From the NCBI GenBank assembly GCA_050013075.1, contig JBEKFZ010000009.1, forward strand, positions 15,437 through 79,436: DNA of 64,000 bases, in the 5' to 3' direction. Both the position numbers and the translations under genes were made by a program. Shown here one piece after another: positions 32,716 through 40,276 of this stretch. The notes beneath the pieces were generated by a model. That model had not been told where the DNA came from, searched no databases, and was given only the letters and a program-made list of their open reading frames with translations. This stretch comes from JBEKIK01 sp050013075. GTDB lineage: Bacteria; Planctomycetota; Planctomycetia; Pirellulales; Thermoguttaceae. The number at the start of each line of letters is the position of its first letter. Position 1 is the first letter of the stretch.

Positions 32716-32810
32716 CTCTATAATAAAGGTTGTGCGAAAGGCCCTAATGGTTCAAATCTTGTTTACAATCATATTCGGATTTACCGATTGTAATCCATAT
32801 AGAGGGTTCT

Positions 32811-32921
32811 ATGCAGGGCGCCATTCCCATTCTTAGATTAGTTCGGGTTGATTATCACGGAGCAAAGGAAGTGCCCAACGGCACTTGCCGGAGTATATTG
32901 AAAGCGGCGGAAATACACTAG
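32811..32921 (+). pseudogene. HicA-like toxin remnant
   Basis: A 36-residue frame ends in VDYHGAKEVPNGTCRSILKA, which matches the C-terminal half of HicA mRNA interferases (HG..E.P.GTL.SIL). The N-terminal half of the double-stranded RNA-binding fold is missing. It lies 20 bp before hicB, the normal order for hicAB. Confidence 0.6.
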
Positions 32922-32941
32922 AAATTCAGGAGAATTATCTC

Positions 32942-33190
32942 ATGATCGAATTGCCATACTCTCTCGTGATTGAGGCAACCACGGAACCCGATTACTTTGG
33001 ATTCTATTCGCCCGATCTGGAGGGTTTTACCGGAATCGGGCATTCAGTGGAAGATTGCTTATATCAAGCCAAATGGGGAATGAAAGAGCACGTGGAACTC
33101 TTGCGCGAAAAAGGCCTGCCCATTCCTCCAGCAAGTCATAATCCCAAAATAGTCATTCAAAATGCCGGCAAAGAAGCCATGCCGGCTTGA
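32942..33190 (+). CDS. hicB: HicB-like antitoxin
   Basis: 82 residues from the ATG at 32942 with AGGAG upstream. The partial RNase H fold of HicB is clear: YSLVIEATTEPDYFGFYSPD, GFTGIGHSVEDCLYQAKWG and KEHVELLREKGLPIPP. HicB neutralises HicA and usually represses the operon. No C-terminal DNA-binding domain is present. The upstream HicA is only a fragment, so this is probably an orphan antitoxin. Confidence 0.85.
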   Translation: MIELPYSLVIEATTEPDYFGFYSPDLEGFTGIGHSVEDCLYQAKWGMKEHVELLREKGLPIPPASHNPKIVIQNAGKEAMPA

Positions 33191-33207
33191 AAAATGGCTA
33201 AGCCCCT

Positions 33208-33264
33208 CATAACCGCATAATCAGTAGCAAAATCCCTGCACCAAAAATATACCGCGTAGATTAG
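33208..33264 (+). pseudogene. Fossil 3' end of a second HExxH-protein gene
   Basis: Eighteen codons and a stop encode HNRIISSKIPAPKIYRVD, matching 14 of 18 residues of the C-terminus of the protein at 31190-31765. Nothing of the rest of the gene remains upstream, where hicB now stands. Confidence 0.75.
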
Positions 33265-33313
33265 TGACAATTAGGCGGATATGTTATAATAACAGCAGCA
33301 AAGGAGGACGGTC

Positions 33314-33514
33314 ATGACTGATACCCAATTGCTTAAACGCATTACCGCCAATCCAGCAATCTTTGGCGGTAAACCTATCATTCGCGGCATGCGTATTTCC
33401 GTGGAGTTGCTCCTCAGCTTGCTCTCTCAAGGTGAAAACTGGGATAACATACTTGCCGATTACCCGGACCTTGAGATTGACGACATTCGCGCTTGTCTGG
33501 CCTGCCCGAAGTGA
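33314..33514 (+). CDS. DUF433 protein (antitoxin-like)
   Basis: 66 residues with the DUF433 signature RITANPAIFGGKPIIRGMRI and DYPDLEIDDIRACLA. DUF433 proteins are winged-helix antitoxins, often paired with a DUF5615 PIN-like toxin. No such toxin follows here. AGGAGG lies upstream at good spacing. The C-terminus stops a few residues earlier than is usual. Confidence 0.85.
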   Translation: MTDTQLLKRITANPAIFGGKPIIRGMRISVELLLSLLSQGENWDNILADYPDLEIDDIRACLACPK

Positions 33515-33531
33515 TCTATCATGGTGATATA

Positions 33532-33788
33532 ATGAATCTCAGCAAAGCCGTTCTGAGCGAACACGCGGCGAGACAAATGGCAAAAAGCGGCAGATAACCG
33601 CGGAAGATGTGCTTCGTGTTCTGGCCGCACCCGAACAAGTTCTGGAGGTTCGTCCCGGCCGCGTTGTAGCACAAGGCTTGGCGGGCGGATACCTTTTACG
33701 GGTGTTTGTGGATGTGGATCGAATCCCGGCGGAGGTAGTCACTGTGTACCGTACGAGTAAAATAGAAAAATACAGGAGCCGAGTATGA
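33532..33788 (+). pseudogene. DUF4258 (putative toxin-like) gene with a frameshift in an A5 run
   Basis: The first 21 codons (MNLSKAVLSEHAARQMAKSG) end at a TAA at 33595. A different frame continues with RQITAEDVLRVLAAPEQVLE, then RPGRVVAQGLAGGYLLRVFV and VVTVYRTSKIEKYRSRV, a complete DUF4258 end. A one-base loss in the AAAAA at about 33581-33585 would explain the break. Its true stop overlaps the start of the DUF2283 gene (GTATGA). Confidence 0.75.
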
Positions 33789-33982
33789 AAGCGACATACG
33801 ATCCGAAAACCGATACGCTGACTTTCGAGTTGAAATCCTCTCCGGTGGCGGAAAGCGATGAAGACAAGCCCGGCGTAATACTCGATTATGACAAAGAAGG
33901 CAACCTCATTGGCATTGAGGTTCTTGACGCCTCGAAACGCGTTGCCGATACAAGGACCATGCAATTTCAAGTGGCCGAATAA
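33785..33982 (+). CDS. DUF2283 protein
   Basis: 65 residues, MKATYDPKTDTLTFELKSSP through GNLIGIEVLDASKRV, the full DUF2283 pattern. DUF2283 genes commonly follow DUF4258 genes as a toxin-antitoxin-like pair; here the partner is frameshifted. The start overlaps the partner's stop. Confidence 0.88.
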   Translation: MKATYDPKTDTLTFELKSSPVAESDEDKPGVILDYDKEGNLIGIEVLDASKRVADTRTMQFQVAE

Positions 33983-34002
33983 TAAGATACGAACTCACCG
34001 AA

Positions 34003-34027
34003 GCACTGGCAAAGCCAGTGGCACACA
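34003..34027. repeat. GCACTGGC..GCCAGTGG palindrome
   Basis: GCACTGGCAAAGCCAGTGGC lies between the convergent DUF2283 and membrane-protein genes. It may serve as a bidirectional terminator. Confidence 0.5.
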
Positions 34028-34030
34028 GTC

Positions 34031-34708
34031 TTATCCTTTGATGCCGGCGCCAGCCTGCGGCGATTTCTCCTTTTCATTCCTTTGTTCAAATAATACTTCT
34101 TCCAGTAGTATTTCTTTTATGAGATCCTGGAGTTGCGGAATATACGACTTAATATCTTCCTTAAATGCTGGGGACTTATAAAAATCCCTGTGATGTGATA
34201 AATCAAGTTTTAGAGCGTGCCTCCAACGTTTGTCTTTTGGAAATTGATTTAAAACCTCTTCCGCAGCAAACAATAAATACGTTACGAAAGCATCATATGC
34301 GGGGTTGTTTATATCTACTTTACTGTTCTGTTTATCTGGACGGCTTTCTTTAGGGTTATTAATTGCAAGACGGAGATATTCCCTATAAGTGTCGAGAGCA
34401 GTCGCTCGGTTCGAGAACCAGATCTGACGTATTGCTACTATGATTGCACTAAAGGCAACAATTGCTGTTATTATTTCTGAAAGATTTCCAACCTCTTGCG
34501 CAACGCCCTTGTATAAATGCCAAGCCCAGGTGAAAAAAACTTTCATCTGTGGCCCGAATAATACGATTAAGAATAATAGACATAAGCACGAAATCACTGT
34601 CCAACGAAAATACTCAGGCCGCTTCAATCTCTCTTCCATCTCACACCATACTTTCCGATTTAACTCATGCTTCAAAGAAATTACTTGGGAACATGGTTCC
34701 TTTCTCAT
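34031..34708 (-). CDS. Membrane protein of unknown function
   Basis: 225 residues, or about 202 if it starts at the Met of MEERLKRPEYFRW. Two membrane helices (about 36-55 and 77-95: YFRWTVISCLCLLFLIVLFG and LSEIITAIVAFSAIIVAIRQ) precede a helical cytoplasmic domain of about 120 residues. The domain has no recognised catalytic motif. It lies at the qNOR stop and runs the same way, but its low GC differs from qNOR, hinting at separate origin. Confidence 0.6.
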   Translation of the reverse strand: MRKEPCSQVISLKHELNRKVWCEMEERLKRPEYFRWTVISCLCLLFLIVLFGPQMKVFFTWAWHLYKGVAQEVGNLSEIITAIVAFSAIIVAIRQIWFSNRATALDTYREYLRLAINNPKESRPDKQNSKVDINNPAYDAFVTYLLFAAEEVLNQFPKDKRWRHALKLDLSHHRDFYKSPAFKEDIKSYIPQLQDLIKEILLEEVLFEQRNEKEKSPQAGAGIKG

Positions 34709-36973
34709 CTATTTTCCTTCTTCGGTTTCCACTGCTCGTAATCGCGGGAACGTGCTAATCAAGAAGTAGAGCAGGGGGAATGCGCCGAGAACAATTAGGA
34801 TCGTGTCTGGCACGATCCGCCAATGGCCGAGGATTTGAACAATAGGCAATTCGTAAAATGCCGCGCTGCGGGCGTACCACAGGCCTTGATCGTAGGAGTA
34901 CCACGTCTGCAGCAGGCCGATGGGCAAGAGGCCGGTCGAGAACATGAGGAACAGGCCTCCGTTTAAGCCCCAGAAGCTGAGTTTCAAAATGCCGTCGTTC
35001 CAATACTTGCCGTCCACCAGCCCGCGCCAGCAGTAAAGTATCAAGGCGATGGCCAACATGCCGTAAACGCCGAACAGCGCGGTATGGGCGTGATTGATCG
35101 TCAAATACGTGGAGTGTTCATAATAGTTGATGATGGGCAAATTGATGACGAAGCCAAAAATGCCCGCGCCCACGAAGTTCCACACGCTGCTGGCGGTAAT
35201 GAAGAACAACGGCCAGCGGTAGGTGTAATCCTTGCCTTCGGACCGGATCGAACTATATTCCATCCACGCCCGAACCACCAGCAAGAGCAATGGGATCGGC
35301 TCCAGCGAACCGAACACGCCTCCGATGGCCAGCCAGAAACTCGGACCGCCGTACCAAAAATAGTGGTGCGCGGCGCCGGGAATGCCGCTGATGAAAACCA
35401 GGATCGCCGTAAGATACGACACGCGCAAGGCCGATTTTGCATTGACCAGCCCGAGGGTGACCAGGAACAGCGAAATCACGGCCACGCCAAAGAACTCGAA
35501 AATGCTTTCCACCCAGATGTGGACCACGTACCAGCGCCAGTAATCGGCGATGCTCAGGTGAGTGCCGCGGCTGTAAAGCAACCCGAATCCGAAAAACACC
35601 ACTACTAAAACGGCGCTAAGCACGTAAAAAATGATCAGCGATCTGCGGTGGCCGGTTTCCTCGGTTTCGTCCTTGCCGCGATGGAGTATGGGGACCATCG
35701 CCCGATACACGATCACCAGCCAAAATATCAGACCGCCGAACAGCAGGATCTGCCACAAGCGGCCCAATTCCAGGTACTCCCAGCCTTGATGCCCCAGCCA
35801 GAACCAGGATTGGCCCAAATAGCCCTTGATGCCCAGCACTTCGCCCAGCAGACTTCCCACGGTTACCGCCACGGCCGCGACGAATAGGATGTTGACCAGT
35901 AGCCGCTGCCCTTTCGGCTCGCGCCCGGCGATCAGCGGGGCCAGGTAAATCGCCGTTCCCATCCAGGATATGGCGATCCACAGGATCGCCAGTTGCAGAT
36001 GCCAGCTTTTCGCCCAACTATAAGGATACATTTCGCCTATGAATTTCACGTAGAAACTGCCGGGATGCACCGTGTAATGGGCCAACAGTCCGCCGTTGAA
36101 GATCTGCATCACGAACAACAACCCGGCGATAAGGAAGAACTTGGCGCTGGCCCGCTGACTAGGCGTGACGGGCATTTGTAAAAGCCGATATGACGCCTCC
36201 ACCGCGCGCGACCCGCCGTAAAAAAACTGATAGCGGTGGACAATGTAAATTACCAGTCCCAGCACGGCGAACAGGGAAAGAATCGATCCGATGCTCCACA
36301 TCAAGGCCTCGGTCGAGGCGCGGTTGCCCACCGAGCGGTCCGAGGGCCAGTTGTTGGTGTATGTGTACGACAAGCCGGGCCGATTTGTGCCCGCCGCCCA
36401 GGCGGTCCAGAAAAAGAAATCGGCCAGATTACGTCTTTCCTCGGCGGTGGGAATGGTATCTTTCAAAAAACCGTAATGGGGATCGCCCGCGGAAAATTCT
36501 TTTTCCCAATAATCGCGAATTTGCGCCAGTGCGTACTCTTGAGCGGGTGTAAGCTCAAGAGTTTTTGTATCCGGGTTGTAATGATTGACGTGGATTTCAT
36601 AACGCACGTCTGCATCGATTTCCCGGCGACGCTCGGCGGATAGTTCCTCATAAGCCCCCGCACGCGCCTGATTGCCGGCGGCCATAAAATCGCGCATGTG
36701 CTGCCCGATTTTATGCAGCGTATCGGCGGAGAAATCCATTCCGCGCGAAGTCCCATGCCCCCAAACGCTGCCGTGGTCCATAAGTCCGTAACGCTGATAA
36801 ACGTCTTGCCCCTGCATGATAGTATCATGATCCGTCAACAGGGTTTCGCCGGATACGACTTTCCCGGGTATCGGCGGCACTTTTCCCCTGGCAAAATAAC
36901 CGCCCAAGAGTAAGGCCGCCATACTCAAAAAAAAGGCCCAAATGGCCGTATTGCGTAAACCCTTCAAACCCAT
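34709..36973 (-). CDS. norZ: Quinol-dependent nitric oxide reductase (qNOR)
   Basis: 754 residues from the ATG at 36971-36973, chosen because AAGGAG precedes it. A fused N-terminal cytochrome-c-like extracytoplasmic domain without a CxxCH heme site (about 40-220) marks the quinol type. Twelve or so membrane helices follow with the heme and FeB ligands: His in RWYVVHIWVESIFEF (with its Glu), the His pair in GAAHHYFWYG, and INHAHTALFGVYG. The enzyme reduces 2 NO to N2O with electrons from quinol. No norC, norQ or norD is present, and none is needed. NO detoxification is the likely role, as no other denitrification gene is seen. Confidence 0.96.
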   Translation of the reverse strand: MGLKGLRNTAIWAFFLSMAALLLGGYFARGKVPPIPGKVVSGETLLTDHDTIMQGQDVYQRYGLMDHGSVWGHGTSRGMDFSADTLHKIGQHMRDFMAAGNQARAGAYEELSAERRREIDADVRYEIHVNHYNPDTKTLELTPAQEYALAQIRDYWEKEFSAGDPHYGFLKDTIPTAEERRNLADFFFWTAWAAGTNRPGLSYTYTNNWPSDRSVGNRASTEALMWSIGSILSLFAVLGLVIYIVHRYQFFYGGSRAVEASYRLLQMPVTPSQRASAKFFLIAGLLFVMQIFNGGLLAHYTVHPGSFYVKFIGEMYPYSWAKSWHLQLAILWIAISWMGTAIYLAPLIAGREPKGQRLLVNILFVAAVAVTVGSLLGEVLGIKGYLGQSWFWLGHQGWEYLELGRLWQILLFGGLIFWLVIVYRAMVPILHRGKDETEETGHRRSLIIFYVLSAVLVVVFFGFGLLYSRGTHLSIADYWRWYVVHIWVESIFEFFGVAVISLFLVTLGLVNAKSALRVSYLTAILVFISGIPGAAHHYFWYGGPSFWLAIGGVFGSLEPIPLLLLVVRAWMEYSSIRSEGKDYTYRWPLFFITASSVWNFVGAGIFGFVINLPIINYYEHSTYLTINHAHTALFGVYGMLAIALILYCWRGLVDGKYWNDGILKLSFWGLNGGLFLMFSTGLLPIGLLQTWYSYDQGLWYARSAAFYELPIVQILGHWRIVPDTILIVLGAFPLLYFLISTFPRLRAVETEEGK

Positions 36974-37283
36974 AATGGTTCTCCTTATTGATAATATAGC
37001 ATCACCGGTCATTGTCCGGGCTGAATTTGAATTCCAACGAAAAAATCGTGATAAGAACCGATATTTAATGAAATATTATACTTCTAATTTGCCTGTTAAA
37101 AAAGTAGGGGCGTCTGTTATTGGAGATAAACTCGCATGGAAACGTCTTCCCCATAATTACCAAAAAGTCGTGATACCGGGTGGTATTGTATAACTATACG
37201 GCGGTAATTCTATCCGTCCCAATTGACAGGCCTCCAAAGCAACCTGTATTATGGTCGTTTCCCTATTGCTGATTGCATGTTAC
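36974..37283. other. 310-bp region between qNOR and tRNA-Phe
   Basis: It contains the qNOR upstream region and the tRNA promoter. ATATTTAATGAAATAT at 37061-37076 is a perfect 6-bp inverted repeat that might bind an NO-responsive repressor such as NsrR, but it does not match a known consensus well. No gene is supported. Confidence 0.5.
37223..37252 (+). promoter_or_regulatory. Sigma70-type promoter of tRNA-Phe
   Basis: TTGACA at 37223-37228 and TATTAT at 37247-37252 with an 18-bp spacer, about 31 bp before the mature tRNA 5' end. Confidence 0.75.
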
Positions 37284-37356
37284 GGACAGGTAGCTCAGTT
37301 GGTAGAGCACTGGACTGAAAATCCAGGTGTCGCCGGTTCAATCCCGGCCCTGTCCA
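37284..37356 (+). tRNA. tRNA-Phe (GAA)
   Basis: 73 nt that fold into a full cloverleaf: acceptor GGACAGG/CCTGTCC, D-arm GCTC AGTTGGTA GAGC, anticodon stem CTGGA/TCCAG with loop CTGAAAA (anticodon GAA), and T-arm GCCGG TTCAATC CCGGC. The discriminator base is A. CCA is not encoded. Confidence 0.97.
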
Positions 37357-37720
37357 CTTTCAATATTCCCCGACTTATTTCGTAACGCGGTTCCATTATT
37401 GATATTACGAGGACCGCATCTTCTGGTGGGGGGGAATGCTTCTCTTTGCTTCATGCCTGTGGATAATCACGGATTAGCGGAAAACATTGCGGTTGCCCTG
37501 ACAGATCTACTATCAGGGCGGCGAAACCGTGAGAAGTAAATAAAGATAGTTGATTTTTGTCATGTCTTTTTGGAATTTCATTCAACCGGTTCAAGAACCA
37601 GCGTTACCCTATCGGCCATGCCTCGATAAATGTTTACTAAGTGTACGCCGAAACAAATTGGATCTTAGCGGCCGCGATTATACTGAATATAGGATAGAAC
37701 CATATAGTTGCGTGTGCGCC

Positions 37721-37748
37721 TTGACAGACGCAAGCGATTATTTATAAT
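37721..37748 (+). promoter_or_regulatory. Near-consensus sigma70-type promoter of the structured RNA
   Basis: TTGACA (37721-37726) and TATAAT (37743-37748), both perfect hexamers with a 16-bp spacer. A start near 37755 is expected. No open reading frame with a ribosome-binding site follows before the terminator. Confidence 0.8.
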
Positions 37749-37754
37749 TACGTA

Positions 37755-37973
37755 GTCCATAACTTCGTGGAATGAGCGAGACGGGAGCCCATCATTCCAA
37801 TAGTTAACGCAGGCCGGATAAGCCCGTATGAAGCCGGCCGTGCTGAACTCGGGGACCTTAGCTCAAAACGAGTAGCCGAGGGATGCTTAGCGATTGCCAC
37901 GCGTAGGCTCTAAGGAACAAGCCGCTGGCGGACGAGACGACTAATTAGTCGCCCTTCCGCCAATGGCTTTTTT
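37755..37973 (+). ncRNA. Unrecognised structured RNA of about 220 nt
   Basis: Between a perfect-hexamer promoter and an intrinsic terminator lie several helices: GGAATGA/TCATTCC (37770-37798), GGCCGG/CCGGCC (37812-37839), CTCGG/CCGAG (37848-37880) with an inner CTC/GAG, and CCTTAG (37856-37861) paired with CTAAGG (37910-37915). The last pairing crosses the CTCGG/CCGAG helix and would form a pseudoknot. It does not match RNase P RNA, tmRNA, SRP RNA or 6S RNA signatures that could be recalled. Six GGA triplets are present. The strong promoter suggests high expression. It could be an independent RNA or a leader of the downstream BrnT gene that ends at the terminator. Confidence 0.6.
37920..37973 (+). 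terminator. Intrinsic terminator of the structured RNA
   Basis: AGCCGCTGGCGGA pairs with TCCGCCAATGGCT, enclosing an inner GCGACTAATTAGTCGC-like hairpin, and is followed by TTTTTT. It lies just before the BrnT gene. Confidence 0.85.
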
Positions 37974-38013
37974 CATTTGGTTTTAGGGCGACCAAGCCCA
38001 GGAGCCAAATGCA

Positions 38014-38295
38014 ATGATCGATCCGAAAATGCAATTCAGATGGAACCAGTGGAACATCGAGCATATCGCTGAACACGGTGTCAGTCCCGAAGAGGCCGAG
38101 GCTGTTGTCATAAACGCCCGGCGGCCTTATCCGCAAGCCCGTGAGGATGATAAATGGCGAGTGGTTGGCCGGGGACGCGGCGGGCGTTGGCTGCAAGTTA
38201 TCTTTGTAAGCGATCCGGAGGATTCAATCTTTGTGATCCATGCACGTCCGCTTACGGAACGGGAAAAACGTAATGAAAGAAAGCATGGAAATTAA
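38014..38295 (+). CDS. brnT: BrnT-like toxin (copy 1)
   Basis: 93 residues from the ATG at 38014, which has AGGAG at 37999-38003. The BrnT fold is recognisable: FRWNQWNIEHIAEHGVSPEE, then RRPYPQAREDDKWRVVGRGR and FVIHARPLTEREKR. BrnT is an RNase-like toxin of type II systems. No brnA follows on the same strand; the next gene is a convergent BrnA-like gene. It is about 65% identical by eye to the broken copy at 38671-38937. Confidence 0.8.
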   Translation: MIDPKMQFRWNQWNIEHIAEHGVSPEEAEAVVINARRPYPQAREDDKWRVVGRGRGGRWLQVIFVSDPEDSIFVIHARPLTEREKRNERKHGN

Positions 38296-38308
38296 TAATC
38301 CATAGACA

Positions 38309-38674
38309 TTAATGCGTCGTTATCGGTACATCGCCGTTCAGGATGGCTTGCAGGCCGAATGCGATGAGGACGGCGCGAGGGACGTGGAGTTTTTTGGCAA
38401 GCCGGTCGGTTTCGGCCAATAGCCGGGCTTCCACCGTGACGCTGATGGTCTTCGCTCCCATGCCGTTACGCGGCCGACCGCGTTTTTGACGGGCGCGACG
38501 ATCCTGGGCACGTTGTTCGGCGGTCGGCGGGCCAAATGTGTCACTAATGAAATCCTGATCAAATTCCTTTGTCGCCTCCCTCAATTCTGCGGTGGTCATT
38601 TCCCAGTAGGGTTTCGATGGCTGCTTTTTTTGACTACCGATAACCTTTTCTGGCAATTTTTTAGTCTTTTTCAT
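38309..38674 (-). CDS. brnA: BrnA-like antitoxin
   Basis: 121 residues. A disordered Lys-rich N-terminus and a middle segment (WEMTTAELREATKEFDQDFI) lead to a ribbon-helix-helix-type C-terminus (TISVTVEARLLAETDRLAKK). This layout is typical of BrnA, which neutralises BrnT and represses the operon. The start overlaps the stop of the brnT copy 2 upstream (ATGA). Since that copy carries a stop codon, this antitoxin may now act on the intact BrnT at 38014-38295. Confidence 0.75.
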   Translation of the reverse strand: MKKTKKLPEKVIGSQKKQPSKPYWEMTTAELREATKEFDQDFISDTFGPPTAEQRAQDRRARQKRGRPRNGMGAKTISVTVEARLLAETDRLAKKLHVPRAVLIAFGLQAILNGDVPITTH

Positions 38675-38937
38675 CGGTATCTCCTTCGCACTCTACGTTT
38701 CTCGTGGTCTCTTAACGGCCGGGCGTGAATCACATAAACCACGTCTTCCGGATCATAGATGTAGACAACTTGTAACCACCGATCTCCGTGGCCACGTCCA
38801 ACCACAAAGCGTTTCCCATCCTCACGGGCCTCGGGGTATGGGCGCCGGGCATGTTCGACGACCCACTGAGCCTCTTCCGGGGAAACGCCGTGTTCGGCAA
38901 TGTGTTCGATGTTCCACCCGTTCCATCAGAAAACCAC
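38671..38937 (-). pseudogene. BrnT-like toxin (copy 2) with an early stop codon
   Basis: Aligned with copy 1, the frame reads VF-stop-WNGWNIEHIAEHGVSPEE and continues to VIHARPLRDHEKRRVRRRYR. The TGA at 38926-38928 stands where copy 1 has Arg (CGA-to-TGA type change). No ATG or convincing GTG follows soon after. The rest of the frame is intact, so the break is recent or translation starts at a non-standard codon. Confidence 0.75.
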
Positions 38938-39286
38938 GGCGAACCTCCCAAAGGTATTTTACTATATAGGAAAATAATCCGGTAGTCTGCCGGATCCACG
39001 GTAAAACTGCTCAATCTTCCGCGGTTAATCAATCGCAGTTTGCTGTTCTTTCAGGCCATACATTCCCCATAAAGGTGGGTATGAAGAGGTGTGCTCATAA
39101 GCGGCGTTGACTTGGCAATTTATACTCCGGGGGGTAAGGCCCTTAAATTCTGCATAATCGGTAAAGTTTTGCTATCTTTCCAGCCGAATATGTGACCCGA
39201 GTATGGCGTTCGCGCCGACCAGGCTTGTTCAATAGGTTTGGGGCAACCACGCATCCTGAAGTCAGAGTAAATAAAGAAATTATCTC
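38938..39286. other. 349-bp region upstream of the polysaccharide locus
   Basis: No gene is supported. The stretch is lower in GC than the locus that follows. TTGACT at about 39107-39112 is not followed by a -10 at proper distance. It marks the border between the toxin-antitoxin region and the sugar genes. Confidence 0.55.
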
Positions 39287-40168
39287 ATGAAAGCCTTTAT
39301 TCTGTGCGGTGGCCAGGGAACCCGTTTGCGAGAGCATACCGAGGTGCAGCCGAAGCCGATGGTGGAGATCGGCGGCCGGCCGATTCTCTGGCACATCATG
39401 AAACTCTACGCCTTTCACGGCATTACCGATTTTGTCCTGTGCCTGGGTTATAAAGCGAAGGTGATTAAGGAGTACTTTCTGAACTATGAGGCCATGAACA
39501 GCGATTTCACAATCATGCTCGGCCAACGGGAGGGCCTTCGCCTGTATGGGAGAAGCCTGACCGAGGATCATTGGCGCGTTACCGTGGCCGACACGGGTGA
39601 GAACACGATGACCGGCGCGCGTATCCTCCGCGCGGCGAAATATCTTCAGCCTGATGACGAGACCTTCATGGTTACATACGGCGACGGCCTGTCCAATGTA
39701 AACCTGCGGGCGGAACTCGACTTCCACTTGGAGCACGGCCGGTTGGCAACCATCACCGGGGTTCGGCCGCCAAGCCGTTTCGGCGAAATGCAATGCGACG
39801 GCGACAGGGTTGTGGCTTTCAGCGAGAAGCCGCAGATTGGTCAGGGGCTGATCAACGGCGGGTTCTTCTGTTTCCGACGGGAATTCCTGAAGTACCTGAA
39901 CGATTCACCGGATTGCATTCTGGAGCGCGGCCCATTGGAGTCGTGCGCGGCCGACGGCCAGTTGTGCGTGTTCGAGCACTTGGGCTACTGGCAGTGCATG
40001 GACACGTATCGCGATTGGATGAGCCTGGAAAGCCAGTGGCAAAGCGGCAACGCGCCGTGGAAAGTATGGGAATGGGGCATGGTGAAAGCCGATCCCTCGC
40101 AACAGGACGTTGGGTACAGGGATGCCGATGCGCCGCCGCCGGTTGTTAAACGCCGCATCAGCGCATGA
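39287..40168 (+). CDS. rfbF: Glucose-1-phosphate cytidylyltransferase
   Basis: 293 residues, slightly longer than the usual 257 because of a C-terminal extension. It makes CDP-glucose from CTP and glucose-1-phosphate, the first step to CDP-3,6-dideoxyhexoses. The nucleotidyltransferase signature CGGQGTRLREHTEVQPKPM is followed by GGRPILWHIMK, TYGDGLSNV and INGGFFCF. It opens the sugar cluster. The ribosome-binding site is weak. Confidence 0.96.
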   Translation: MKAFILCGGQGTRLREHTEVQPKPMVEIGGRPILWHIMKLYAFHGITDFVLCLGYKAKVIKEYFLNYEAMNSDFTIMLGQREGLRLYGRSLTEDHWRVTVADTGENTMTGARILRAAKYLQPDDETFMVTYGDGLSNVNLRAELDFHLEHGRLATITGVRPPSRFGEMQCDGDRVVAFSEKPQIGQGLINGGFFCFRREFLKYLNDSPDCILERGPLESCAADGQLCVFEHLGYWQCMDTYRDWMSLESQWQSGNAPWKVWEWGMVKADPSQQDVGYRDADAPPPVVKRRISA

Positions 40169-40276
40169 CGGTCGAATTCATCGCAATGCCCTGATTAAGG
40201 CGGCCTAATCAGTGGAGTTAACGCTTTTTGTAGTTCCTGTGGGGCAGGATCTTTTGGAAGGAATAGGATCACAAAC

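Larger units (their letters stand above)
37357..38013. other. 657-bp stretch without a supported protein gene; holds a structured RNA
   Basis: From 37357 to about 37720 no gene is supported; short open frames lack ribosome-binding sites and similarity. From 37721 a near-consensus promoter, a structured transcript and a terminator are seen, described separately. The final 40 bp carry the ribosome-binding site of the BrnT gene. Confidence 0.65.

Noticed and set aside
37327..37539. 70-codon frame overlapping tRNA-Phe
   Set aside because: It starts inside the tRNA, has no ribosome-binding site and matches nothing.
37755..37973. Assignment of the structured RNA as 6S, RNase P or tmRNA
   Set aside because: None of the conserved blocks of these RNAs (for example GAGGAAAGTC of RNase P or a tRNA-like end) could be found.
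38730..39032. 100-codon minus-strand frame
   Set aside because: It is a shifted frame over the broken brnT copy 2; the other frame shows clear BrnT similarity.
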